From Actinocorallia herbida (GTDB taxonomy: Bacteria; Actinomycetota; Actinomycetes; Streptosporangiales; Streptosporangiaceae), in assembly GCF_003751225.1 (NCBI RefSeq), contig NZ_RJKE01000001.1:1674001-1738000 (forward strand): a stretch of 64,000 nt of DNA, written 5' to 3'. Positions 55,744 to 64,000 of this stretch are shown here, piece by piece (the first letter of the stretch is position 1; each line of letters starts with the position of its first letter). The notes below the pieces were generated by a model. That model saw only the letters and a program-made list of their open reading frames with translations. It was not told the DNA's origin and searched no databases. The translations under genes and the position numbers were made by a program.

Positions 55744-56837
55744 GCCTTGGCCTCCAGCTCGGTCTTCAGGATGTCCAGCAACTGGTTCCAGGAGACCTCG
55801 AACTTGTCGACGCCCTCGTCCTCGAGGACGCGGACGACGTCGTCGTAATCGACGCCGGCGTCCTTGAGCTCGGCGAACACCGCGTGGGCCGCGGCGTAGG
55901 AGCCGGTGACGGTGTCGCCGGTGATCTGCGCCTGCTCCGCCGTCGCCTTGAGGGTCGCCTCCGGCATCGTGTTGACGACGCCGGGCGCGACCAGCTCGGT
56001 CACGTACAGGGTCGGCGGCAGCGCCGGGTCCTTGACGCCGGTGGACGCCCACAGCGGACGCTGCGGCCGCGCCCCGGCGTCGGCCAGGGCCTGCCAGCGG
56101 TCGGAGGAGAACTTCTGCTCGTAGAGCTCGTAGGCGAGCTGGGCGTTGGCGACGCCCGCCTTGCTCTTGAGCTCCGGCTTGCCGAGCTTCTCCAGCCGCT
56201 TGTCGATCTCGGTGTCCACCCGGGACACGAAGAACGACGCGACCGACTCGATCCCGTTGATGTCGTGGCCGTTCGCGCGGGCCTGCTCGAGACCGGCGAA
56301 GTAGGCGTCGATGACCTCGCCGTAGCGCTCCAGCGAGAAGATCAGCGTGACGTTGACGCTGATGCCCTCGGCCAGCACCGCGGTGATCGCGGGCAGGCCC
56401 TCGCGGGTCGCCGGGATCTTGATCATCAGGTTGGGCCGGTCGACCTGCCACCACAGGGCCTTGGCCTCGGCGATGGTCGGCTCGGTCGCGCGGGCCAGCC
56501 GCGGGTCCACCTCGATCGACACCCGGCCGTCGACGCCGTCGGTCCGGTCGAAGACCGGCCGCAGCACGTCGCAGGCCCAGCGGATGTCGTAGGCGGGGAT
56601 GGCCCGGGAGGCCTCCTCGACGCTCACGCCGCGCACGGCCAGCTCGCGGAGCTGGGCGTCGTAGGCGTCGCCCTTGGACAGGGCGTTGGCGAAGATGGTC
56701 GGGTTCGAGGTCACGCCGACGACGCTGGAGTTCTTGACCAGGTCGGCGAGGTTGCCCGAGCGCAGGCGCTCACGGCTCACGTCGTCGAGCCAGATCGACA
56801 CGCCTGCGGCGGAGAGGTTCTTCAGGTTGTCACTCAT
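55740..56837 (-). CDS. tal: transaldolase
   Basis: The protein has 365 residues. The Schiff-base lysine lies in [13 protein letters not shown], with upstream [13 protein letters not shown] and [13 protein letters not shown]. Its length is typical of actinobacterial transaldolases. It transfers dihydroxyacetone units between sugar phosphates in the non-oxidative pentose phosphate pathway. It begins four bases after the tkt stop and overlaps pgi. Confidence 0.96.
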   Translation of the reverse strand: MSDNLKNLSAAGVSIWLDDVSRERLRSGNLADLVKNSSVVGVTSNPTIFANALSKGDAYDAQLRELAVRGVSVEEASRAIPAYDIRWACDVLRPVFDRTDGVDGRVSIEVDPRLARATEPTIAEAKALWWQVDRPNLMIKIPATREGLPAITAVLAEGISVNVTLIFSLERYGEVIDAYFAGLEQARANGHDINGIESVASFFVSRVDTEIDKRLEKLGKPELKSKAGVANAQLAYELYEQKFSSDRWQALADAGARPQRPLWASTGVKDPALPPTLYVTELVAPGVVNTMPEATLKATAEQAQITGDTVTGSYAAAHAVFAELKDAGVDYDDVVRVLEDEGVDKFEVSWNQLLDILKTELEAKA

Positions 56838-56841
56838 CTGC

Positions 56842-58932
56842 TTATCCCTTGGCCTTGGTGAGGCTTTCGCGGGCGGCGGCCACCACCGCTTCGGGGGTGA
56901 TGCCGAACTGCTGGTAGAGGGTCTTGTAGTCGGCCGATCCGCCGAAGTGCTCCAGGCTGATCGAGGCGCCGTCCTCGCCGACGTAGCGGTGCCAGCCGAG
57001 CGCGATCCCGGCCTCGACCGAGACCCGGGCGCGCACCGCGGGCGGCAGCACCTCGGCGCGGTAGGCGGCGTCCTGCGCGTCGAACCACTCCACGCACGGC
57101 ATCGACACCACGCGGGTGGCGGTGCCTTCGGCCTGGAGGGACTCGCGGGCGGCGAGGGCGAGCTCGACCTCGGAGCCCGTCGCGATGATGATCACCTCGG
57201 GCGTGCCGCCGTCGGCCTCGGCCAGGACGTAGCCGCCCTTGGCCGCGCCCTCGGCGGAGGCCAGGACGTCGCGGTCGAAGACCGGCACCTTCTGGCGGGT
57301 CAGCGCGAGGCCGGCCGGGCGGTCGGTGTGCTCGAGGATGGTGCGCCAGACGACGGCGGTCTCGTTGGCGTCGGCCGGGCGGACCACGTCGAGGCCGGGG
57401 ATCGCGCGGAGCGACCACAGGTGCTCGACGGGCTGGTGGGTCGGGCCGTCCTCGCCGAGGCCGATGGAGTCGTGCGTCCACACGTAGGTGACCGGCAGCT
57501 TCATCAGCGCCGCGAGGCGGACCGACGGGCGCATGTAGTCGGAGAAGACCAGGAACGTGCCGCCGTAGGGGCGGGTGCCGCCGTGCAGGGCGATGCCGTT
57601 GAGGATCGCGCCCATGGCGTGCTCACGGATGCCGAAGTGCAGGGTGCGGCCGTAGGGGCCGCCCTGCCACTCGTCGGTCTGGAACTCGGCGGGGATGAAG
57701 GACGGCTCGCCCTTCATCGTGGTGTTGTTGGACTCCGCGAGGTCGGCCGACCCGCCCCACAGCTCCGGCAGCACCGGGCCGATCGCCGACAGCACCTCGC
57801 CGGACGCGGCGCGGGTGGCGAGGTCCTTGCCCGCGGGGAACGTCGGGAGCTTGGCGGTCCAGCCCTCGGGCAGGCGGCGCTCGGCGATCCGGTCGTACTC
57901 GGCCGCGCGCTGCGGGTTCGCCGCGCGCCACGCCTGGTACTTCTCGTCCCAGGCCTTGCGCTCGGCGAGGCCGCGGTCGGCGACCTTGCGCGCGTGCTCC
58001 AGCACCTCGGGCGCCACATAGAAGTCCTTGGCCGGGTCGAACCCGAGGATCTCCTTGGTGGCGGCGACCTCGGCGGCGCCGAGCGCCGAGCCGTGGATCT
58101 TGCCGGTGTCCTTCTTGTTCGGCGCGGGCCAGCCGATGACGGTCCGCAGCGCGACGAAGGTGGGCCGGTTGGAGTCGAGCTTGGCGGCCTCCAGCACCTC
58201 GTACAGGCGCCGCACGTCCTCGACGTACTCGCCGGTCTTCAGCCAGTCGACCCGGACGGTCTCCCAGCCGTAGGCGGCGTAGCGGGCCAGGACGTCCTCG
58301 GACATCGCGATCTGGGTGTCGTCCTCGATCGAGATCCGGTTGTCGTCCCAGACGACCGTGAGGTTGCCCAGCCGCTGGTGGCCCGCGATCGCGCTGGCCT
58401 CGTGGCTGATGCCCTCCTGGACGTCGCCGTCGGAGCAGAACGCCCAGATGTTGTGGTCGAAGGGGGACTCGCCCGCGGGGGCGTCCGGGTCGAACAGGCC
58501 GCGCTCGCGGCGGGCGGCCATCGCCATGCCGACCGCGTTGGCGATGCCCTGGCCGAGCGGGCCGGTGGTGGTCTCCACGCCGGCGGTGTGGCCGTGCTCG
58601 GGGTGGGCGGGCGTCAGGCTGTTCCAGGTGCGCAGCGCCTTGAGGTCATCGAGCTCCAGGCCGTAGCCGGACAGGTAGAGCTGGATGTACAGCGTCAGGC
58701 TGGAGTGGCCGCAGGACAGCACGAAGCGGTCGCGCCCGGCCCAGTTCGGGTCGGACGGGTCGTGCTTGAGCACCTTGTTGAACAGCAGGTAGGCGGCCGG
58801 AGCCAGGCTCATCGCGGTGCCCGGGTGCCCTGAGCCCACCTTCTCGACGGCGTCCATGGCCAGCGCCCGGACGGTGTCCACGGCTCGGTCGTCAAGCTCG
58901 GACCAGTCAAGAGTGAGATTGTCGGTAGTCAC
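56842..58932 (-). CDS. tkt: transketolase
   Basis: The protein has 696 residues from GTG 58932 ([20 protein letters not shown]); TTG 58956 would add eight residues. The thiamine-pyrophosphate motif [32 protein letters not shown] at the N terminus, [19 protein letters not shown] and the C-terminal domain are all intact. It transfers two-carbon ketol units. It is the first gene of the pentose phosphate operon and has the DasR-like palindrome 110 bases upstream. Confidence 0.97.
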   Translation of the reverse strand: MTTDNLTLDWSELDDRAVDTVRALAMDAVEKVGSGHPGTAMSLAPAAYLLFNKVLKHDPSDPNWAGRDRFVLSCGHSSLTLYIQLYLSGYGLELDDLKALRTWNSLTPAHPEHGHTAGVETTTGPLGQGIANAVGMAMAARRERGLFDPDAPAGESPFDHNIWAFCSDGDVQEGISHEASAIAGHQRLGNLTVVWDDNRISIEDDTQIAMSEDVLARYAAYGWETVRVDWLKTGEYVEDVRRLYEVLEAAKLDSNRPTFVALRTVIGWPAPNKKDTGKIHGSALGAAEVAATKEILGFDPAKDFYVAPEVLEHARKVADRGLAERKAWDEKYQAWRAANPQRAAEYDRIAERRLPEGWTAKLPTFPAGKDLATRAASGEVLSAIGPVLPELWGGSADLAESNNTTMKGEPSFIPAEFQTDEWQGGPYGRTLHFGIREHAMGAILNGIALHGGTRPYGGTFLVFSDYMRPSVRLAALMKLPVTYVWTHDSIGLGEDGPTHQPVEHLWSLRAIPGLDVVRPADANETAVVWRTILEHTDRPAGLALTRQKVPVFDRDVLASAEGAAKGGYVLAEADGGTPEVIIIATGSEVELALAARESLQAEGTATRVVSMPCVEWFDAQDAAYRAEVLPPAVRARVSVEAGIALGWHRYVGEDGASISLEHFGGSADYKTLYQQFGITPEAVVAAARESLTKAKG

Positions 58933-59040
58933 CGGAGAACGTCGGTCCTTCCACAAGTTCTACTGGAATTTGATCGGGTCGACCACGCCCGTGCCCGAGG
59001 CGCTGATCTCTACGAGCCTACTCATTATGGCCGTCGCAGT

Positions 59041-59058
59041 GATTGGTCTAAACCAATC
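59041..59058. promoter_or_regulatory. DasR-like palindrome between tkt and ctaB
   Basis: GATTGGT-CTAA-ACCAATC has perfect 7-bp arms and shares TGGTCTAAACCA with the site upstream of gap. It sits in the 331-base divergent region 58933-59263, closer to tkt. The rest of that region holds a possible ctaB -10 (TACAGT near 59189) and no gene that I can see. Confidence 0.65.
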
Positions 59059-59263
59059 GACCCCATAAGTCGGGAACACCGAGCACATGCCCGATCATTC
59101 CGTGTCCGACACCCGGCACGGGTCACCGGTGCGGGGGAGAGCGGAGGTGAAACACCGCACCCGATGATGGACCCCGCGGAGGGCGGCACTACAGTGAGCA
59201 CGCGGCCGCTAGGGGCGACCGTGATCCAGTCGAGTGGCTAGTTGAGCAGAAGGCTTTCCAGTT

Positions 59264-60268
59264 GTGACGGTGCTCAGTAACCGGGCCGACCGCGTCTCCG
59301 GCGCCCGCAGCGATGTCGAGACGGTAGAGGTCGAGGCGGTCGAGGCCGCCTCCGCGCAGGCGGTCGCCCAGGAGGCGCCGCTCACGCTCGGCGCGAAGGT
59401 GGGCGCCTATGTCGCGCTCACCAAGCCGCGGGTCATCGAACTTCTGCTGATCACCACGCTACCCGTGATGTTCCTGGCCGCCAAGGGGCTGCCCGACCTC
59501 GGCCTCGTCCTGGCCACCCTGGTCTGGGGCTTCATGTCGGCGGGCAGCGCCAACTCGATCAACTGCTACATCGACCGCGACATCGACGCCAAGATGCGCA
59601 GGACCCGCCGCCGCCCGCTGGCCCGCCACCAGGTGAGCCCCGTCGGCGCGCTGATCTTCGGCGCCTCCCTCGGCGTGATCTCCACCGTCGGCTTCCTGCT
59701 GACGGTGAACGCCCTGGCCGCCGCGCTGTCGGTCTTCGCGATCCTCTACTACGTCTTCGTCTACTCGATGGTGCTGAAGCGCCGCACGAAGCAGAACATC
59801 GTGTGGGGCGGCATCGCCGGGTGCATGCCCGTCCTCATCGGCTGGGCCGCGGTCACCGGGTCGCTCGCGGCCACCCCGTTCATCCTGTTCGGCGTCGTCT
59901 TCCTGTGGACCCCGCCGCACACCTGGACGCTGGCGATGCGCTACAAGGAGGACTACGCGCTGGCGGGCGTGCCGATGCTCCCGGTCGTCGCCACCCCCAA
60001 GCGCGTGGTCACCGAGTGCGTGATCTACACCTGGGCGACGGTGGCCTGCTCGCTGGCCCTGTGGCCCGCGGCCGACCTCACCCCGGTCTACGGCGTCGTG
60101 GCGCTCGTGCTCGGCGCGATCTTCATCATCGAGGCGCACCGGCTGCTGATCCGGGTGAACCGGGGCCTCACCGGCGCGCTGCTGCGGCCGATGCGGTTCT
60201 TCCACCTGTCGAACACCTACCTCGCGCTGCTGTTCACCGCCGTCGCGATCGACTTCCTCTTCCAGTGA
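59264..60268 (+). CDS. ctaB: protoheme IX farnesyltransferase (heme O synthase)
   Basis: The protein has 334 residues and a GTG start. An acidic N-terminal tail of about 45 residues precedes nine hydrophobic segments. The prenyltransferase Asp motifs are in [20 protein letters not shown] and the second loop [14 protein letters not shown]. It adds farnesyl to heme B to give heme O for the aa3 oxidase. The divergence from tkt and the nearby ctaA are conserved in actinobacteria. Confidence 0.96.
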   Translation: MTVLSNRADRVSGARSDVETVEVEAVEAASAQAVAQEAPLTLGAKVGAYVALTKPRVIELLLITTLPVMFLAAKGLPDLGLVLATLVWGFMSAGSANSINCYIDRDIDAKMRRTRRRPLARHQVSPVGALIFGASLGVISTVGFLLTVNALAAALSVFAILYYVFVYSMVLKRRTKQNIVWGGIAGCMPVLIGWAAVTGSLAATPFILFGVVFLWTPPHTWTLAMRYKEDYALAGVPMLPVVATPKRVVTECVIYTWATVACSLALWPAADLTPVYGVVALVLGAIFIIEAHRLLIRVNRGLTGALLRPMRFFHLSNTYLALLFTAVAIDFLFQ

Positions 60269-60332
60269 CCCGCAGGTCTGCCCGGGGTTCCGCCCCTTAA
60301 CGGGCAGGCCGACGGTCGACTACTCTCGCGAC

Positions 60333-61544
60333 ATGACGACGCTCGATCCCCAGGCGATCCTGGACGGCCGGACCCCCGGCCGTCCTTCGCTGAAATTGAT
60401 CGTCGGGATGGTCGTCACCTCGACCTGCGCCCTGGCCACCCTCGCGGTCTTCGCCTTCCTCGGTGATGGAGGCACCTTCTTCGTCGGGCTCGCGCTGGCC
60501 CTGCTGCCGGTGCCGATCCTGCTGTCGGCGGTCCTGCTGCTCGACAGGCTGGAGCCCGAACCCGTCAGGGACCTGGTGTTCGCGTTCCTGTGGGGCGCGG
60601 GCGTGGCCGTCGTCGGGGCGCTGATCCTCAACACCCTGGGCTACAAGTATGTCACCGCGCCGTTCTTCGGCGACGACAAGGGCCTGGTGTGGACCGCGAC
60701 GGTGGGCGCTCCGGTCATCGAGGAGTCGTTGAAGGGCGCGGTCCTGTTCGTGCTGCTGTGGTTCCGGCGCAACGAGATCGATGGGATCACCGACGGGATC
60801 GTCTACGCCGCGATGGTCGCGCTCGGCTTCGCGATGATGGAGAACATCTCCTACTACATGCAGGCCATCGACGCCGGGGGCCAGGGCCGTCTGGAGGCCG
60901 TGTTCATCCTCCGGGGGCTGATCTCCCCCCTCGGCCACCCCCTGTTCACCGCGATGACGGGCCTGGGCGTGGCGTGGGCGGCCAACCACCGGCGCGGGCG
61001 GATCCCGGCCGTCATGGCGGGGCTGGCGGGAGCGATCCTGCTGCACGCGCTGTGGAACGGCGCGGCGGCCTACGGGGTCAGGGGCCTCGCGGTCGTGTAC
61101 GTGCTGGACTTCTGCCTGCTGCTGGTACTGCTGACACTGGTCTTCTTCGAACGCCGCGCGCTGGTGCACCAGATCGGCAGGCACCTGCCCGCCTACGTCC
61201 CGACCGGCCTGGTCTCACCACAGGACATCGTCATGCTCGGCCACATCCAGCGCCGCCGCGACGCCCGCCGCTGGGCCAGAAAAGTCGGCGGCAAAGGCGC
61301 AGCCCGCGCCATGTCGGACTACCAACTGGGCGCCACCGAACTCGTCCTGCTCCACAAACGCCTGGACGCCGGAGTCATCGAAACCGACTTCTTCACCACC
61401 CGCCGCACCCAACTGCTCAACCTCATGGCCGTCGCCCGCCAAGCACTACTCCTCAGCAGACCCGGCCGGCAACCCGTCACCCCACCCTGGGGACCATCAG
61501 GTCTGGCAGGGCCGCCGCCGCAGCCTCCGCGGCAGCGGCCCTAG
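60333..61544 (+). CDS. PrsW family intramembrane metalloprotease
   Basis: The protein has 403 residues with eight or nine membrane segments up to about residue 275. PrsW motifs are APVIEESLKGAVLF (EExxK), MMENISYYMQAI, SPLGHPLFTAM and LLHALWNGAAAY, giving the Glu and His residues of the CPBP/PrsW protease site. A cytoplasmic C-terminal part of about 130 residues follows, ending in a Pro/Gln/Arg-rich tail. In Bacillus PrsW cleaves an anti-sigma factor; the substrate here is unknown. TACTCT upstream of ATG 60333 suggests a leaderless mRNA. Confidence 0.87.
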   Translation: MTTLDPQAILDGRTPGRPSLKLIVGMVVTSTCALATLAVFAFLGDGGTFFVGLALALLPVPILLSAVLLLDRLEPEPVRDLVFAFLWGAGVAVVGALILNTLGYKYVTAPFFGDDKGLVWTATVGAPVIEESLKGAVLFVLLWFRRNEIDGITDGIVYAAMVALGFAMMENISYYMQAIDAGGQGRLEAVFILRGLISPLGHPLFTAMTGLGVAWAANHRRGRIPAVMAGLAGAILLHALWNGAAAYGVRGLAVVYVLDFCLLLVLLTLVFFERRALVHQIGRHLPAYVPTGLVSPQDIVMLGHIQRRRDARRWARKVGGKGAARAMSDYQLGATELVLLHKRLDAGVIETDFFTTRRTQLLNLMAVARQALLLSRPGRQPVTPPWGPSGLAGPPPQPPRQRP

Positions 61545-61553
61545 CGGCGCGGA

Positions 61554-62570
61554 TCAGCCCGCGACGGGCGCGGCCGGCACCTCGGCCCGCACCCGCTGGC
61601 TGAACAGGACGTGCAGGGCGGCGATCCACAGGATCGCGGAGCCGAACAGATGGACGCCGACCAGGGCGGTCTGGACGTCGACGGCGGTGGTCGACAGGTC
61701 GGTGTTCCCGTCGAAGCTCTCCAGCAGGAAGAACTGGGCGTAGCCGATCACGCCCTGCAGCAGCACCGCGCCGAGGAAGAGATGGACGGCCCTGCGGGTG
61801 CGCGCCGGAGCCCCGGTCCTGGCCATCAGCACCAGCAGCACGACGGCCAGCACGACCGTCGCCCAGGCCAGGAACGAGTGGATCCGGGTGATGTCGTGCA
61901 GGTGCATGAAGGTGAGGCGGTCGGCCGCGGAGTCGCCCGCGTGCGGCCCGGTGCCGGTGACGAGGGTGCCGACGATCAGCACGGCCACCACGGTCGCGGT
62001 CAGCAGCCGGGTCGCCCCCCTGACGGGCGGCGCGACGAGGACGCGGACGGGGCCGTCGCCCTCGCCGACCCGGACGTACAGCAGGAACGCGGCGAAGATC
62101 AGGGCCGAGGAGCACAGGTAGTGGATGGAGACCGTCGACGGGTTCAGCTTCGTGAGCACGGTGATGCCGCCGATCCCGGCCTGGAGCAGCACCCCGAGCG
62201 GCTGGAGCAGGGCCAGTACGACGAGCTCGCGGCGCTGCGGGCGCAGCCGCCGGGCCGCGACGAAGACGGAGACCGCGACCGCGAGCACCAGGAAGGTGAG
62301 CATCCGGTTGCCGAACTCGATGAGCATGTTGAACAGCGAGTGCGAGGGGTGCGCGGAGGGCACGAGGCTCTCTCCGGTGCACTTCGGCCAGGTCGGGCAG
62401 CCGAGGCCGGAGGAGGTGAGCCGGACCACCCCGCCGGTGAGGATGATCCCGGCGTTCACCACGACGGCCGCGAGCGCCAGCAGGCGCAGCGATGCGGTGG
62501 AGGGGTTCCAGACCGCGTCGCGCGCCCTGGCCAGCGGATTCTTGCTCTTGTCAACGGTCGTCACAGCCAC
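61554..62570 (-). CDS. ctaA: heme A synthase
   Basis: The protein has 338 residues from GTG 62570, chosen because TACGAT lies six bases upstream; GTG 62564 is also possible. It has eight membrane segments. The first half has VVRLTSSGLGCPTWPKCTGE with the Cys pair, and the heme-ligand histidines lie in SHSLFNMLIEFGNRM, STVSIHYL, HDITRIHSFLAW and LVGVHLFGS. It oxidises heme O to heme A. The gene is convergent with the PrsW gene. Confidence 0.94.
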   Translation of the reverse strand: MAVTTVDKSKNPLARARDAVWNPSTASLRLLALAAVVVNAGIILTGGVVRLTSSGLGCPTWPKCTGESLVPSAHPSHSLFNMLIEFGNRMLTFLVLAVAVSVFVAARRLRPQRRELVVLALLQPLGVLLQAGIGGITVLTKLNPSTVSIHYLCSSALIFAAFLLYVRVGEGDGPVRVLVAPPVRGATRLLTATVVAVLIVGTLVTGTGPHAGDSAADRLTFMHLHDITRIHSFLAWATVVLAVVLLVLMARTGAPARTRRAVHLFLGAVLLQGVIGYAQFFLLESFDGNTDLSTTAVDVQTALVGVHLFGSAILWIAALHVLFSQRVRAEVPAAPVAG

Positions 62571-62611
62571 GGCCTCATCGTAGGACGGCCTCCGCAGTGG
62601 CCCGACCCGGG

Positions 62612-63511
62612 TCAGGTTCTGGCGTTCCGGGTCGCTCCGGCGCAGGCCAGCATGACCGCGAGGATCGCCGCCCACTGGACCGGCGACAGGTGCTCGCCGA
62701 GCAGCAGCACCCCGACGAGCGCGGCGACGGCGGGCTCCAGGCTCATGAGGATGCCGAAGACGCCCTGGGGGATGCGCCGCAGCGCCTCGAGCTCCAGCGT
62801 GTAGGGCACCACGGACGACAGCAGCCCGACCCCGACGCCCAGCGCGACCAGTTCGGGGGTGAGCACCGACCAGCCGGCGTCGGCCAGGGCGGCCATCCCG
62901 GGCGGGAGGACGAGGACCGTCGCCACCACACTGGCCAGCGCGAGGCCCGTGGCGCCCGGAAGGCGCCGTCCCGCGGCCGCCGCGGCGAAGATGTACAGGG
63001 CCCAGCCGAGGCCCGCCAGCAGCGCCCACAGGACGCCGGGCACGTTGACGTCGCCGCCGTCCCTGGCGAGGGCGACGACCCCGCCGAAGGCCAGCGCGGC
63101 CCACAGCAGGTCCAGCGGCCGCCGCGACGCCAGGACCGCCACGCACAGCGGCCCGAGGAACTCGATGGTCACCGCGATGCCGAGCGGGATGTGCTGGAGC
63201 GACTGGTAGATCGAGAAGTTCATCAGCGCGAGTGACCCGCCGAGCGCGGCCGCCGCGCCCAGGTCCCGCCGGGACGCCCCGCGCAGCACCCGCCACAGCC
63301 GCTTGCGCACCATGAACCCGACCACGACCGCCGAGGTCACCAGCCGCAGCACCACGATCCACGACGGCGGCAGCCGGTCGAACATCCCCTTGGCCAGGCC
63401 CGCCCCGAGCTGCACCGACAGGATCCCGAACAGCACGAGGACCGACGGCGGCACGGACCCGAGCCCGGGAATCCCCCCGGCCCTGGCCTCGTCGGCCTGC
63501 GCCGCGCTCAC
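62612..63511 (-). CDS. EamA/RhtA-type amino acid exporter
   Basis: The protein has 299 residues from GTG 63511, which overlaps the stop of the ABC permease gene; TTG 63517 would add two residues. It has ten hydrophobic segments in two EamA halves, with LMNFSIYQSLQHIPLGIAVT in the first and GILMSLEPAVAALVGVLLLG in the second, as in RhtA threonine/homoserine exporters. The coupling with an ABC-2 permease suggests a shared transcript with an export cassette that continues beyond the window. Confidence 0.87.
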   Translation of the reverse strand: MSAAQADEARAGGIPGLGSVPPSVLVLFGILSVQLGAGLAKGMFDRLPPSWIVVLRLVTSAVVVGFMVRKRLWRVLRGASRRDLGAAAALGGSLALMNFSIYQSLQHIPLGIAVTIEFLGPLCVAVLASRRPLDLLWAALAFGGVVALARDGGDVNVPGVLWALLAGLGWALYIFAAAAAGRRLPGATGLALASVVATVLVLPPGMAALADAGWSVLTPELVALGVGVGLLSSVVPYTLELEALRRIPQGVFGILMSLEPAVAALVGVLLLGEHLSPVQWAAILAVMLACAGATRNART

Positions 63512-64000
63512 TCCCAACGGAAGAAGCGGGCGGCGAGCGCGAGGCCGGCGACCGCCCAGCCGGCGAGGATCAGCAGCTGGGCGCCAGGCAGGGCGGTGCC
63601 GTCGGCGAGGATCGCGCGCAGGGCGCCGGACAGCGCCGAGATCGGCAGCAGCTCCAGCACGGAGGCGAAGCCCGCGGGGAACTTGTCCAGCGGGAAGACC
63701 ACGCCGCCGAGAACGAGCAGCAGCAGGTAGACGAGGTTGGCCGCGGCGAGGGTGGCCTCGGCCCGCAGGGTCCCGGCCATGAGCAGGCCGAACCCGCTGA
63801 ACGCCGCGGTGCCCAGCAGGACGGCCAGGACCGCCGCGGCGGGGTTGCCCGCGGGGCTCCAGCCGAGCGCCAGCGCCACCGCGATGATCACGACGGCCTG
63901 GATCAGCTCGACCAGCACGACCGTCAGCGTCTTGGCGAGGATCAGCCCGGAACGCGGCAGCGGCGTCGCGCCGAGCCGCTTGAGCACCCCGTACCGGCGC
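63508..64000 (-). CDS. ABC-2 type transporter permease, 5' part missing
   Basis: Only the C-terminal 163 or so residues are in the window. RYGVLKRLGATPLPRSGLIL at the cut edge is the hallmark of the ABC-2 permease family after its first helices. Four to five membrane segments follow (VVIIAVALALG, LLLLVLGGVVFPLDKFPAG), then SALSGALRAIL and a terminal RFFRWE. These are drug or antibiotic-type exporters, and the ATPase gene is expected upstream, outside the window. Its stop overlaps the RhtA-type gene. Confidence 0.85.
   Translation of the reverse strand, partial: RRYGVLKRLGATPLPRSGLILAKTLTVVLVELIQAVVIIAVALALGWSPAGNPAAAVLAVLLGTAAFSGFGLLMAGTLRAEATLAAANLVYLLLLVLGGVVFPLDKFPAGFASVLELLPISALSGALRAILADGTALPGAQLLILAGWAVAGLALAARFFRWE

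Overview
The window looks like chromosomal DNA of a high-GC, mycelial-type actinobacterium. The evidence is the very high G+C content, frequent GTG starts with 4-base ATGA/GTGA gene overlaps, many apparently leaderless genes with a -10 box 6-8 bases before the start codon, and lineage markers: WhiA, RbpA, SteA/SteB, OpcA, a mycothiol-type DinB-fold enzyme and a CvnD-like remnant. The gene order rapZ-yvcK-whiA-gap-pgk-tpiA-secG and tkt-tal-(pgi)-zwf-opcA-pgl next to ctaB resembles Streptomyces and relatives. A Streptosporangiales or Thermomonosporaceae member (Actinomadura-like) is my best guess, but that is inference. I see no rRNA, tRNA, prophage, insertion sequence or CRISPR array.

Layout. 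0-9 kb: a tightly coupled plus-strand run, tlyA, nadK, recN, steA, steB, a MraY/WecA-like membrane transferase with a remarkable heptad-repeat tail, and murJ, ending at a strong hairpin. The last four are cell-envelope and division genes. 9-25 kb: accessory genes. These are a GT4 glycosyltransferase, a fused acyl-CoA dehydrogenase, a lipoprotein-MoxR-VWA operon, a P-loop-less CvnD-like protein, a TetR/SPW unit and a PadR/membrane-protein unit with visible operators, two paralogous small secreted proteins (one truncated) with look-alike terminators, GNAT and P-loop proteins, a metallo-hydrolase/mycothiol-type pair, ogt and a secreted M28 peptidase. 25-36 kb: uvrA with a LexA-like box, a Na+/H+ antiporter, a TetR/membrane-protein pair, a Tat-lipoprotein Rieske protein, and the core cluster uvrC-rapZ-yvcK-whiA.

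36-40.6 kb: gap-pgk-tpiA (lower glycolysis), secG and rbpA, each closed by large hairpins. 40.7-50.6 kb: an accessory block. It holds a VOC protein, a flavoprotein disulfide reductase, an isochorismatase-fold hydrolase with a GlxA/AraC regulator, a two-TM membrane protein with a Pro-Asp-Leu loop, MaoC, dienelactone hydrolase, DUF6295, a histidine phosphatase, a D-amino-acid-oxidase-like enzyme, GNAT, a methyltransferase and a small ORF. 50.6-59 kb: the minus-strand pentose phosphate operon tkt-tal-pgi-zwf-opcA-pgl. 59-64 kb: ctaB, a PrsW-type protease, ctaA, an RhtA-type exporter and a truncated ABC-2 permease running off the window edge.

How it works together. The gap operon and the tkt operon both carry upstream palindromes built on TGGTCTAAACCA, similar to the DasR (GntR/HutC) element of Streptomyces. 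This suggests one regulator may couple lower glycolysis and the pentose phosphate pathway. ctaB/ctaA supply heme O/A for the cytochrome oxidase. The most unusual sequence structure is the 21-bp-periodic array of GGARACSGTYTCC palindromes that encodes an ETVSxxx heptad tail on the MraY-like protein.
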